This document shows, piece after piece, positions 10,361 through 22,463 of a stretch of 64,000 nt of DNA. Each line of letters begins with the position of its first letter. Position 1 is the first letter of the stretch. The DNA is from Symsagittifera roscoffensis (taxonomy: Eukaryota > Xenacoelomorpha > Acoela > Convolutidae). Both the position numbers and the translations under genes were made by a program. The DNA is taken from assembly GCF_963678635.1 (NCBI RefSeq), contig NC_087068.1, positions 39,209,649-39,273,648 of the forward strand, written 5' to 3'. Below the pieces are notes generated by a model, which was not told where the DNA came from, did no database searches, and saw nothing but the letters and a program-made list of their open reading frames with translations.

Positions 10361-12664
10361 CCATAAAAGCAACTCTGTCCATATCACACTCTGTCCATTT
10401 CGTGATCCCGGTGATGAATTTCCCAATCTTCTTCTTGCAGGGTTCCCAAGAGAGGTACTCTATTTTTATTTTGCGTGAGATTCCGTTAAAAGTCTTTTGT
10501 AGTAGTATCAATCTTGCCAGGAGAGCTGCTCTCCGGCTAGCTATGGGCTGCATTCATGAAGGCTGAGGGAGGATCCAGCAGGAAAATTTCATCTTCCGCT
10601 GCTTCAATCGTCCCTGCCAACGTTTTTGTTCCTTCGGCAGACCTGAGACCTGTCTACAAACTCCGCTGATTTGTCTCCTTCGCTTTCCGCCAAATTCATT
10701 TCTTCTACTAGGTGAGCGTGGGTCTTCGCAATCATCGCTGGGCCCCGCTCGAAAGCGAAAGAGTCTATGGCCGACTTTCTGTTTTCCTCGTCCAGAAAGT
10801 TGAAGTCCACGCGAGACGCACCACCTACTGAGGCTTTGTCGCCATCCTTTCCCGCTTGGTCGGGATTCTGCTCGACTGGTTTTTCTGGTTGACGGTCTTC
10901 TTGCTCTTCATCGTGTCTTTGTGCACTCTTACCCGACCCCGAAGGTCCTTCCTCATAACTCATTGCTTCGACTGAAAGCTTTGGCATGACTAGCTCACCT
11001 GCTGGCCGGTCTTCACGTTCTCCGTATCTTATCACGACTTCTTCACAAGCAAAGAGCGCTAGAGCAGTCCTAGTCAGCAGCTTCCCATTTATTGCCAACT
11101 CTGGCCTCACATTCATGATTATCAGTGCAGCTTTCTGCAAATTTGCTTTGCATCTCATCATGGTTGGCGCCAGGTCCAACTTAACCCATTCTTCCTCGAA
11201 TCTTCCGGGTTTCGTAGTGGTTGTATTGGTCATCCTTCTCCTCGTCGACTCATCCACATATGCAAACTGCGTTTACTGCTCCACGGCAGCATTTCTGCCT
11301 ATGCTTTGCCCAGCTTTGCCCTCTTTCTCTCGGTGGTATCGAACGCTTTCAACCTGGGAGTGTGTACTATGATGTCTCCCCTGAGCAGCATCCTATGGAT
11401 TAAGGGAAATTCGATTGTTTCTTCTGGTAGTCTTCTTTTGCCCTGTCTTCAGTTTTTTCCTCATTTTCTGGTGGTAGGCTATTAGTCGAGGATTTCTTGT
11501 TTTTTTTTGCCATTTGTTTTACCGTAAGGTCTCAGGTTCCAGAGCTTTGGGAACATTGAGACACCCTCTGCCCCCATTGCCTATTCGATCGCGGAAGTGG
11601 TTATTGAAATTCGCCGCTGCCATGTCGGGGTTTGCTATTTTTGCATACAGCTAATCTTCGCTCATCGCCTCACGTAGCACATTCTGCTCTCACCAATTGA
11701 GTGTGCTCCAGTACACTGCTGAAATGAGGTCCAGGTGCAACACAGACCTCCTATAGGCTTCTAACTTTGCGTCAGGGAACGCGAATGTCACTGCTGGAGG
11801 GTATATCACCGTCACAAACTCGCTGACGCTCCTGATCAATGCCATGGGATCTGCGCTCATAGCTAGGCATAAGTAGGTGAGTAGGGGCAGGCCCCTTATC
11901 TAACGTTCTCCTGTACCAAAACAATTATTTTGTAACAGATAATAGATTAGTTTGTCTTAAATCCAGCATTTTAGTCCAAGAGACTGTAGACGTTTTCATG
12001 TCAATTTTTTTCACGTTCTCACTCAACTGCTCGGGGTGGCGCGTTAAATTCATCACTTCTCCTAATTTTCCATGCGTTATTGCAATCAGAGTCAAAAGTT
12101 CGTCCAGTCGGAGATTCTGTACGGCTGGTCTCTTTCTGAAATATTTTGATCGGAACGTAACAAAGAGTTCCAGGATAACCAACATAGATAGTTCCATAAC
12201 GGCCTTGCAGAATTCCCGTAATAGATAGCGAGACAGTCCTGGGTAATTTTTCACCAGAAAGGACATGTTCTCAACGCTTTTAACATGCTATTCGTCCTCT
12301 CAAAACCTACTTCTTTTGTCACGTTCTCTGTCGAGAATGCCTCGAGTGTTATCTGGCACATCCTGTCTACGAACTCCGCTGATTTGTCTCCTTCGCTTTC
12401 CGCCAAATTCATTTCTTCTACTAGGTGAGCGTGGGTCTTCGCAATCATCGGTGGGCCCCGCTCGAAAGCGAAAGAGTCTATGGCCAATGTTGCTATTCGA
12501 GGATTCAAACGCAGCCATTTATTTGTCTCCGGTTTCGTTTGCAAAGCCATAGCTCTCAAATGAGCTTTCGTTTTTTTGGCGTTCGTTCTGCCACTGTGGC
12601 CTTTCTGTTTTCCTCGACCTCCATTTCTCTAAACCACAGGTCAATTGACATCTCCAGACCTCCT
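10361..12664 (-). repeat. Array unit 1, with minus-strand ORF of 217 residues
   Basis: Contains a 217-residue minus-strand frame at 10604-11257 (starts MDESTRRRMTNTTTTKPGRF) with a folded-looking N-terminal half and a charged Pro/Gln/Glu/Lys-rich linker (EEQEDRQPEKPVEQNPDQAG). Further minus frames are at 11925-12266 (MSFLVKNYPGLSRYLLREFC), 12251-12559 (MRAMALQTKPETNKWLRLNP) and, crossing into unit 2, 12519-12857. The phrase FERGP(A/P)MIAKTHAHLVEEMN is encoded twice because of the internal 122 bp repeat. No family recognised. Unit 1 has Leu in TALALFACEE and Ala in CKANLQ. Confidence 0.8.
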
Positions 12665-14968
12665 CCATAAAAGCAACTCTGTCCATATCACACTCTGTCC
12701 ATTTCGTGATCCCGGTGATGAATTTCCCAATCTTCTTCTTGCAGGGTTCCCAAGAGAGGTACTCTATTTTTATTTTGCGTGAGATTCCGTTAAAATTCTT
12801 TTGTAGTAGTATCAATCTTGCCAGGAGAGCTGCTCTGCGGCTAGCTATGGGCTGCATTCATGAAGGCTGAGGGAGGATCCAGCAGGAAAATTTCAACTTC
12901 CGCTGCTTCAATCGTCCCTGCCAACGTTTTTGTTCCTTCGGCAGACCTGAGACCTGTCTACAAACTCCGCTGATTTGTCTCCTTCGCTTTCCGCCAAATT
13001 CATTTCTTCTACTAGGTGAGCGTGGGTCTTCGCAATCATCGCTGGGCCCCGCTCGAAAGCGAAAGAGTCTATGGCCGACTTTCTGTTTTCCTCGTCCAGA
13101 AAGTTGAAGTCCACGCGAGACGCACCACCTACTGAGGCTTTGTCGCCATCCTTTCCCGCTTGGTCGGGATTCTGCTCGACTGGTTTTTCTGGTTGACGGT
13201 CTTCTTGCTCTTCATCGTGTCTTTGTGCACTCTTACCCGACCCCGAAGGTCCTTCCTCATAACTCATTGCTTCGACTGAAAGCTTTGGCATGACTAGCTC
13301 ACCTGCTGGCCGGTCTTCACGTTCTCCGTATCTTATCACGACTTCTTCACAAGCAAAGGGCGCTAGAGCAGTCCTAGTCAGCAGCTTCCCATTTATTGCC
13401 AACTCTGGCCTCACATTCATGATTATCAGTGCAGCTTTCTGCAAATTTGCTTTGCATCTCATCATGGTTGGCGCCAGGTCCAACTTAACCCATTCTTCCT
13501 CGTATCTTCCGGGTTTCGTAGTGGTTGCATTGGTCATCCTTCTCCTCGTTGACTCATCCACATATGCAAACTGCGTTTACTGCTCCACGGCAGCATTTCT
13601 GCTTATGCTTTGCCCAGCTTTGCCCTCTTTCTCTCGGTGGTATCGAACGCTTTCAACCTGGGAGTGTGTACTATGATGTCTCCCCTGAGCAGCATCCTAT
13701 GGATTAAGGGAAATTCGATTGTTTCTTCTGGTAGTCTTCTTTTGCCCTGTCTTCAGTTTTTTCCTCATTTTCTGGTGGTAGGCTATTAGTCGAGGATTTC
13801 TTGTTTTTTTTTGCCATTTGTTTTACCGTAAGGTCTCAGGTTCCAGAGCTTTGGGAACATTGAGACACCCTCTGCCCCCTTTGCCTATTCGATCGCGGAA
13901 GTGGTTATTGAAATTCGCCGCTGCCATGTCGGGGTTTGCTATTTTTGCATACAGCTAATCTTCGCTCATCGCCTCACGTAGCACATTCTGCTCTCACCAA
14001 TTGAGTGTGCTCCAGTACACTGCTGAAATGAGGTCCAGGTGCAACACAGACCTCCTATAGGCTTCTAACTTTGCGTCAGGGAACGCGAATGTCACTGCTG
14101 GAGGGTATATCACCGTCACAAACTCGCTGACGCTCCTGATCAATGCCATGGGATCTGCGCTCATAGCTAGGCATAAGTAGGTGAGTAGGGGCAGGCCCCT
14201 TATCTAACGTTCTCCTGTACCAAAACAATTGTTTTGTAACAGATAATAGATTAGTTTGTCTTAAATCCAGCATTTTAGTCCAAGAGACTGTAGACGTTTT
14301 CATGTCAATTTTTTTCACGTTCTCACTCAACTGCTCGGGGTGGCGCGTTAAATTTAGCACTTCTCCTAATTTTCCATGCGTTATTGCAATCAGAGTCAAA
14401 AGTTCGTCCAGTCGGAGATTCTGTACGGCTGGTCTCTTTCTGAAATATTTTGATCGGAACGTAACAAAGAGTTCCAGGATAACCAACATAGATAGTTCCA
14501 TAACGGCCTTGCAGAATTCCCGTAATAGATAGCGAGACAGTCCTGGGTAATTTTTCACCAGAAAGGACATGTTCTCAACGCTTTTAACATGCTATTCGTC
14601 CTCTCAAAACCTACTTCTTTTGTCACGTTCTCTGTCGAGAATGCCTCGAGTGTTATCTGGCACATCCTGTCTACGAACTCCGCTGATTTGTCTCCTTCGC
14701 TTTCCGCCAAATTCATTTCTTCTACTAGGTGAGCGTGGGTCTTCGCAATCATCGGTGGGCCCCGCTCGAAAGCGAAGGAGTCTATGGCCAATGTTGCTAT
14801 TCGAGGATTCAAACGCAGCCATTTATTTGCCTCCGGTTTCGTTTGCAAAGCCATAGCTCTCAAATGAGCTTTCGTTTTTTTGGCGTTCGTTCTGCCACTG
14901 TGGACTTTCTGTTTTCCTCGACCTCCATTTCTCTAAACCACAGGTCAATTGACATCTCCAGACCTCCT
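12665..14968 (-). repeat. Array unit 2, with minus-strand ORF of 217 residues
   Basis: The 217-residue frame is at 12908-13561, with the companion frame MSFLVKNYPG... at 14076-14570 (164 residues here, because an in-frame stop present in other units is changed) and MRAMALQTKPEANKW... at 14555-14863. It carries Pro in TALAPFACEE, a variant shared with unit 5. Confidence 0.8.
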
Positions 14969-17271
14969 CCATAAAAGCAACTCTGTCCATATCACACTCT
15001 GTCCATTTCGTGATCCCGGTGATGAATTTCCCAATCTTTTTCTTGCAGGGTTCCCAAGAGAGGTACTCTATTTTTATTTTGCGTGAGATTCCGTTAAAAG
15101 TCTTTTGTAGTAGTATCAATCTTGCCAGGAGAGCTGCTCTCCGGCTAGCTATGGGCTGCATTCATGAAGGCTGAGGGAGGATCCAGCAGGAAAATTTCAT
15201 CTTCCGCTGCTTCAATCGTCCCTGCCAACGTTTTTGTTCCTTCGGCAGACCTGAGACCTGTCTACAAACTCCGCTGATTTGTTTACTTCGCTTTCCGCCA
15301 AATTCATTTCTTCTACTAGGTGAGCGTGGGTCTTCGCAATCATCGCTGGGCCCCGCTCGAAAGCGAAAGAGTCTATGGCCGACTTTCTGTTTTCCTCGTC
15401 CAGAAAGTTGAAGTCCACGCGAGACGCACCACCTACTGAGGCTTTGTCGCCATCCTTTCCCGCTTGGTCGGGATTCTGCTCGACTGGTTTTTCTGGTTGA
15501 CGGTCTTCTTGCTCTTCATCGTGTCTTTGTGCACTCTTACCCGACCCCGAAGGTCCTTCCTCATAACTCATTGCTTCGACTGAAAGCTTTGGCATGACTA
15601 GCTCACCTGCTGGCCGGTCTTCACGTTCTCCGTATCTTATCACGACTTCTTCACAAGCAAAGAGCGCTAGAGCAGTCCTAGTCAGCAGCTTCCCATTTAT
15701 TGCCAACTCTGGCCTCACATTCATGATTATCAGTGCAGCTTTCTGCAAATTTTCTTTGCATCTCATCATGGTTGGCGCCAGGTCCAACTTAACCCATTCT
15801 TCCTCGAATCTTCCGGGTTTCGTAGTGGTTGCATTGGTCATCCTTCTCCTCGTTGACTCATCCACATATGCAAACTGCGTTTACTGCTCCACGGCAGCAT
15901 TTCTGCTTATGCTTTGCCCAGCTTTGCCCTCTTTCTGTCGGTGGTATCGAACGCTTTCAACCTGGGAGTGTGTACTATGATGTCTCCCCTGAGCAGCATC
16001 CTATGGATTAAGGGAAATTCGATTGTTTCTTCTGGTAGTCTTCTTTTGCCCTGTCTTCAGTTTTTTCCTCATTTTCTGGTGGTAGGCTATTAGTCGAGGA
16101 TTTCTTGTTTTTTTTTGCCATTTGTTTTACCGTAAGGTCTCAGGTTCCAGAGCTTTGGTAACATTGAGACACCCTCTGCCCCCTTTGCCTATTCGATCGC
16201 GGAAGTGGTTATTGAAATTCGCCGCTGCCATGTCGGGGTTTGCTATTTTTGCATACAGCTAATCTTCGCTCATCGCCTCACGTAGCACATTCTGCTCTCA
16301 CCAATTGAGTGTGCTCCAGTACACTGCTGAAATGAGGTCCAGGTGCAACACAGACCTCCTATAGGCTTCTAACTTTGCGTCAGGGAACGCGAATGTCACT
16401 GCTGGAGGGTATATCACCGTCACAAACTCGCTGACGCTCCTGATCAATGCCATGGGATCTGCGCTCATAGCTAGGCATAAGTAGGTGAGTAGGGGCAGGC
16501 CCCTTATCTAACGTTCTCCTGTACCAAAACAATTATTTTGTAACAGATAATAGATTAGTTTGTCTTAAATCCAGCATTTTAGTCCAAGAGACTGTAGACG
16601 TTTTCATGTCAATTTTTTTCACGTTCTCACTCAACTGCTCGGGGTGGCGCGTTAAATTCATCACTTATCCTAATTTTCCATGCGTTATTGCAATCAGAGT
16701 CAAAAGTTCGTCCAGTCGGAGATTCTGTACGGCTGGTCTCTTTCTGAAATATTTTGATCGGAACGTAACAAAGAGTTCCAGGATAACCAACATAGATAGT
16801 TCCATAACGGCCTTGCAGAATTCCCGTAATAGATAGCGAGACAGTCCTGGGTAATTTTTCACCAGAAAGGACATGTTCTCAACGCTTTTAACATGCTATT
16901 CGTCCTCTCAAAACCTACTTTTTTGTCACGTTCTCTGTCGAGAATGCCTCGAGTGTTATCTGGCACATCCTGTCTACGAACTCCGCTGATTTGTCTCCTT
17001 CGCTTTCCGCCAAATTCATTTCTTCTACTAGGTGAGCGTGGGTCTTCGCAATCATCGGTGGGCCCCGCTCGAAAGCCAAGGAGTATATGGCCAATGTGGC
17101 TATTCGAGGATTCAAACGCAGCCATTTATTTGCCTCCGGTTTCGTTTGCAAAGCCATAGCTCTCAAATGAGCTTTCGTTTTTTTGGCGTTCGTTCTGCCA
17201 CTGTGGACTTTCTGTTTTCCTCGACCTCCATTTCTCTAAACCACAGGTCAATTGACATCTCCAGACCTCCT
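14969..17271 (-). repeat. Array unit 3, with minus-strand ORF of 217 residues
   Basis: The 217-residue frame is at 15212-15865. It carries Glu in CKENLQ, shared only with unit 4. A one-base deletion near 16919 (six T where the other units read TTCTTTT) disrupts the phase of the GFERTNSMLK region and accounts for the 2303 bp length. Confidence 0.8.
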
Positions 17272-19575
17272 CCATAAAAGCAACTCTGTCCATATCACAC
17301 TCTGTCCATTTCGTGATCCCGGTGATGAATTTCCCAATCTTTTTCTTGCAGGGTTCCCAAGAGAGGTACTCTATTTTTATTTTGCGTGTGATTCCGTTAA
17401 AAGTCTTTTGTAGTAGTATCAATCTTGCCAGGAGAGCTGCTCTCCGGCTAGCTATGGGCTGCATTCATGAAGGCTGAGGGAGGATCCAGCAGGAAAATTT
17501 CAACTTCCGCTGCTTCAATCGTCCCTGCCAACGTTTTTGTTCCTTCGGCAGACCTGAGACCTGTCTACAAACTCCGCTGATTTGTCTCCTTCGCTTTCCG
17601 CCAAATTCATTTCTTCTACTAGGTGAGCGTGGGTCTTCGCAATCATCGCTGGGCCCCGCTCGAAAGCGAAAGAGTCTATGGCCGACTTTCTGTTTTCCTC
17701 GTCCAGAAAGTTGAAGTCCACGCGAGACGCACCACCTACTGAGGCTTTGTCGCCATCCTTTCCCGCTTGGTCGGGATTCTGCTCGACTGGTTTTTCTGGT
17801 TGACGGTCTTCTTGCTCTTCATCGTGTCTTTGTGCACTCTTACCCGACCCCGAAGGTCCTTCCTCATAACTCATTGCTTCGACTGAAAGCTTTGGCATGA
17901 CTAGCTCACCTGCTGGCCGGTCTTCACGTTCTCCGTATCTTATCACGACTTCTTCACAAGCAAAGAGCGCTAGAGCAGTCCTAGTCAGCAGCTTCCCATT
18001 TATTGCCAACTCTGGCCTCACATTCATGATTATCAGTGCAGCTTTCTGCAAATTTTCTTTGCATCTCATCATGGTTGGCGCCAGGTCCAACTTAACCCAT
18101 TCTTCCTCGAATCTTCCGGGTTTCGTAGTGGTTGCATTGGTCATCCTTCTCCTCGTTGACTCATCCACATATGCAAACTGCGTTTACTGCTCCACGGCAG
18201 CATTTCTGCTTATGCTTTGCCCAGCTTTGCCCTCTTTCTGTCGGTGGTATCGAACGCTTTCAACCTGGGAGTGTGTACTATGATGTCTCCCCTGAGCAGC
18301 ATCCTATGGATTAAGGGAAATTCGATTGTTTCTTCTGGTAGTCTTCTTTTGCCCTGTCTTCAGTTTTTTCCTCATTTTCTGGTGGTAGGCTATTAGTCGA
18401 GGATTTCTTGTTTTTTTTTGCCATTTGTTTTACCGTAAGGTCTCAGGTTCCAGAGCTTTGGTAACATTGAGACACCCTCTGCCCCCTTTGCCTATTCGAT
18501 CGCGGAAGTGGTTATTGAAATTCGCCGCTGCCATGTCGGGGTTTGCTATTTTTGCATACAGCTAATCTTCGCTCATCGCCTCACGTAGCACATTCTGCTC
18601 TCACCAATTGAGTGTGCTCCAGTACACTGCTGAAATGAGGTCCAGGTGCAACACAGACCTCCTATAGGCTTCTAACTTTGCGTCAGGGAACGCGAATGTC
18701 ACTGCTGGAGGGTATATCACCGTCACAAACTCGCTGACGCTCCTGATCAATGCCATGGGATCTGCGCTCATAGCTAGGCATAAGTAGGTGAGTAGGGGCA
18801 GGCCCCTTATCTAACGTTCTCCTGTACCAAAACAATTATTTTGTAACAGATAATAGATTAGTTTGTCTTAAATCCAGCATTTTAGTCCAAGAGACTGTAG
18901 ACGTTTTCATGTCAATTTTTTTCACGTTCTCACTCAACTGCTCGGGGTGGCGCGTTAAATTCATCACTTCTCCTAATTTTCCATGCGTTATTGCAATCAG
19001 AGTCAAAATTTCGTCCAGTCGGAGATTCTGTACGGCTGGTCTCTTTCTGAAATATTTTGATCGGAACGTAACAAAGAGTTCCAGGATAACCACGATAGAT
19101 AGTTCCATAACGGCCTTGCAGAATTCCCGTAATAGATAGCGAGACAGTCCTGGGTAAATTTTCACCAGAAAGGACATGTTCTCAACGCTTTTAACATGCT
19201 ATTCGTCCTCTCAAAACCTACTTCTTTTGTCACGTTCTCTGTCGAGAATGCCTCGAGTGTTATCTGGCACATCCTGTCTACGAACTCCGCTGATTTGTCT
19301 CCTTCGCTTTCCGCCAAATTCATTTCTTCTACTAGGTGAGCGTGGGTCTTCGCAATCATCGGTGGGCCCCGCTCGAAAGCGAAGGAGTCTATGGCCAATG
19401 TTGCTTTTCGAGGATTCAAACGCAGCCATTTATTTGCCTCCGGTTTTGTTTGCAAAGCCATAGCTCTCAAATGAGCTTTCGTTTTTTTGGCGTTCGTTCT
19501 GCCACTGTGGACCCTCTGTTTTCCTCGACCTCCATTTCTCTAAACCACAGGTCAATTGACATCTCCAGACCTCCT
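17272..19575 (-). repeat. Array unit 4, with minus-strand ORF of 217 residues
   Basis: The 217-residue frame is at 17515-18168, with the CKENLQ variant shared with unit 3. Its companion frame at 18836-19177 has Ile-Tyr (VKIYPGLSRY) and SIVVILEL, variants shared with unit 5 and absent from units 1-3. The unit is therefore a mosaic of unit-3-like and unit-5-like variants. Confidence 0.8.
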
Positions 19576-20166
19576 CCATAAACGCAACTCTGTCCATATC
19601 ACACTCTGTCCATTTCGTGATCCCGGTGACGAATTTCCCAATCTTCTTCTTGCAGGGTTCCCAAGAGAGGTACTCTATTTTTATTTTGCGTGAGATTCCG
19701 TTAAAAGTCTTTTGTAGTAGTATCAATCTTGCCAGGAGAGCTGATCTCCGGCTAGCTATGGGCTGCATTCATGAAGGCTGAGGGAGGATCCAGCAGGAAA
19801 ATTTCATCTTCCGCTGCTTCAATCGTCCCTGCCAACGTTTTTGTTCCTTCGGCAGACCTGAGACCTGTCTACAAACTCCGCTGATTTGTCTCCTTCGCTT
19901 TCCGCCAAATTCATTTCTTCTACTAGGTGAGCGTGGGCCTTCGCAATCATCGGTGGGCCCCGCTCGAAAGCGAAGGAGTCTATGGCCAATGTTGCTATTC
20001 GAGGATTCAAGCGCAGCCATTTATTTGCCTCCGGTTTTGTTTGCAAAGCCATAGCTCTCAAATGAGCTTTCGTTTTTTTGGCGTTCGTTCTGCCACTGTG
20101 GACCCTCTGTTTTCCTCGACCTCCATTTCTCTAAACCACAGGTCAATTGACATCTCCAGACCTCCT
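19576..20166 (-). repeat. Short 591 bp unit, an internal deletion derivative
   Basis: Starts like every unit, enters the first internal 122 bp repeat in its upstream form (TGTCTACAAACTCC near 19867) and leaves it in the downstream form (CGGTGGGCCCCGCTCG near 19950, then CCAATGTTGCTATTCG). The interval between the two internal repeats is 1713 bp, and 2304 minus 1713 is 591, the exact length. It is thus a unit that lost 1713 bp by recombination between the internal repeats. Confidence 0.9.
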
Positions 20167-22453
20167 CCATAAAAGCAACTCTGTCCATATCACACTCTGT
20201 CCATTTCGTGATCCCGGTGATGAATTTCCCAATCTTTTTCTTGCAGGGTTCCCAAGAGAGGTACTCTATTTTTATTTTGCGTGAGATTCCGTTAAAAGTC
20301 TTTTGTAGTAGTATCAATCTTGCCAGGAGAGCTGCTCTCCGGCTAGCTATGGGCTGCATTCATGAAGGCTGAGGGAGGATCCAGCAGGAAAATTTCATCT
20401 TCCGCTGCTTCAATCGTCCCTGCCAACGTTTTTGTTCCTTCGGCAGACCTGAGACCTGTCTACAAACTCCGCTGATTTGTCTCCTTCGCTTTCCGCCAAA
20501 TTCATTTGTTCTACTAGGTGAGCGTGGGTCTTCGCAATCATCGCTGGGCCCCGCTCGAAAGCGAAAGAGTCTATGGCCGACTTTCTGTTTTCCTCGTCCA
20601 GAAAGTTGAAGTCCACGCGAGACGCACCACCTACTGAGGCTTTGTCGCCATCCTTTCCCGCTTGTTCGGGATTCTGCTCGACTGGTTTTTCTGGTTGACG
20701 GTATTCTTGCTCTTCATCGTGTCTTTGTGCACTCTTACCCGACCCCGAAGGTCCTTCCTCATAACTCATTGCTTCGACTGAAAGCTTTGGCATGACTAGC
20801 TCACCTGCTGGCCGGTCTTCACGTTCTCCGTATCTTATCACGACTTCTTCACAAGCAAAGGGCGCTAGAGCAGTCCTAGTCAGCAGCTTCCCATTTATTG
20901 CCAACTCTGGCCTCACATTCATGATTATCAGTGCAGCTTTCTGCAAATTTGCTTTGCATCTCATCATGGTTGGCGCCAGGTCCAACTTAACCCATTCTTC
21001 CTCGAATCTTCCGGGTTTCGTAGTGGTTGCATTGGTCATCCTTCTCCTCGTTGACTCATCCACATATGCAAACTGCGTTTACTGCTCCACGGCAGCATTT
21101 CTGCTTATGCTTTGCCCAGCTTTGCCCTCTTTCTCTCGGTGGTATCGAACGCTTTCAACCTGGGAGTGTGTACTATGATGTCTCCCCTGAGCAGCATCCT
21201 ATGGATTAAGGGAAATTCGATTGTTTCTTCTGGTAGTCTTCTTTTGCCCTGTCTTCAGTTTTTTCCTCATTTTCTGGTGGCTATTAGTCGAGGATTTCTT
21301 GTTTTTTTGCCATTTGTTTTACCGTAAGGTCTCAGGTTCCAGAGCTTTGGGAACATTGAGACACCCTCTGCCCCCTTTGCCTATTCGATCGCGGAAGTGG
21401 TTATTGAAATTCGCCGCTGCCATGTCGGGGTTTGCTATTTTTGCATACAGCTAATCTTCGCTCATCGCCTCACGTAGCACATTCTGCTCTCACCAATTGA
21501 GTGTGCTCCAGTACACTGCTGAAATGAGGTCCAGGTGCAACACAGACCTCCTGTAGGCTTCTAACTTTGCGTCAGGGAACGCGAACATCACTGCTGGAGC
21601 GTATATCACCGTCACAAACTCGCTGACGCTCCTGATCAATGCTATGGGATCTGCGCTCATAGCTAGGCATAAGTAGGTGAGTAGGGGCAGGTCCCTTATC
21701 TAACGTTCTCCTGTACCAAAACAATTATTTTGTAACAGATAATAGATTAGTTTGTCTTAAATCCAGCATTTTAGTCCAAGAGACTGTAGACGTTTTCATG
21801 TCAATTTTTTTCACGTTCTCACTCAACTGCTCGGGGTGGCGCGTTAAACTCATCACTTCTCCTAATTTTCCATGCGTTATTGCAATCAGAGTCAAAAGTT
21901 CGTCCAGTCGGAGATTCTGTACGGCTGGTCTCTTTCTGAAATATTTTGATCGGAACGTAACAAAGAGTTCCAGGATAACCACGATAGATAGTTCCATAAC
22001 GGCCTTGCAGAATTCCCGTAATAGATAGCGAGACAGTCCTGGGTAAATTTTCACCAGAAAGGACATGTTCTCAACGCTTTTAACATGCTATTGGTCCTCT
22101 CAAAACCTACTTCTTTTGTCACGTTCTCTGTCGAGAATGCCTCGAGTGTTATCTGGCACATCCTGTCTACGAACTCCGCTGATTTGTCTCCTTCGCTTTC
22201 CGCCAAATTCATTTCTTCTACTAGGTGAGCGTGGGTCTTCGCAATCATCGGTGGGCCCCGCTCGAAAGCGAAAGAGTCTATGGCCAATCTTGCTATAAGA
22301 GGATTCAAACGCAGCCATTTATTTGCCTCCGGTTTCGTTTGCAAAGCCATAGCTCTCAAATGAGCTTTCGTTTTTTTGGCGTTCGTTCTGCCACTGTGGA
22401 CTTTCTGTTTTCCTCGACCTCCATTTCTCTGAACCACAGGTCAATTGACATCA
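20167..22453 (-). repeat. Array unit 5, final copy
   Basis: The 217-residue frame is at 20410-21063, with the Pro variant TALAPFACEE. Later frames are at 21725-22066 and 22051-22437; the last is the longest version of this piece (128 residues, MVQRNGGRGKQKVHSGRTNA). Small deletions occur near 21280 (TAGG missing) and 21306 (shorter T run). It ends about 15 bases short of a full unit, at unique sequence. Confidence 0.8.
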
Positions 22454-22463
22454 CTACTATGAC

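Larger units (their letters stand above)
10361..22453. repeat. Tandem array: five 2.3 kb units plus one 591 bp short unit
   Basis: The landmark CCATAAAAGCAACTCTGTCC (CCATAAACGC in one copy) recurs at 10361, 12665, 14969, 17272, 19576 and 20167, so the periods are 2304, 2304, 2303, 2304 and 591. Units differ by only scattered substitutions and a few indels. The left edge is at about 10358. The right edge is at about 22453, where GGTCAATTGACATC departs into unique sequence before completing a sixth boundary. The unit consists mainly of minus-strand coding-like sequence in several frames. Each full unit contains an internal 122 bp direct repeat (in unit 1 at 10651-10772 and 12364-12485). The units are near-identical while their frames are decayed, so the array is younger than the decay, or has been homogenised. 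Confidence 0.93.

Noticed and set aside
10986-11372. Plus-strand frames of about 95 and 128 codons repeated in each array unit
   Set aside because: They lie opposite the longer minus-strand frames, use improbable codons and are repeated only because the unit is repeated.
10361-22453. CRISPR array or prokaryotic repeat
   Set aside because: The period is 2.3 kb with coding-like content, and the surrounding genes have spliceosomal introns.
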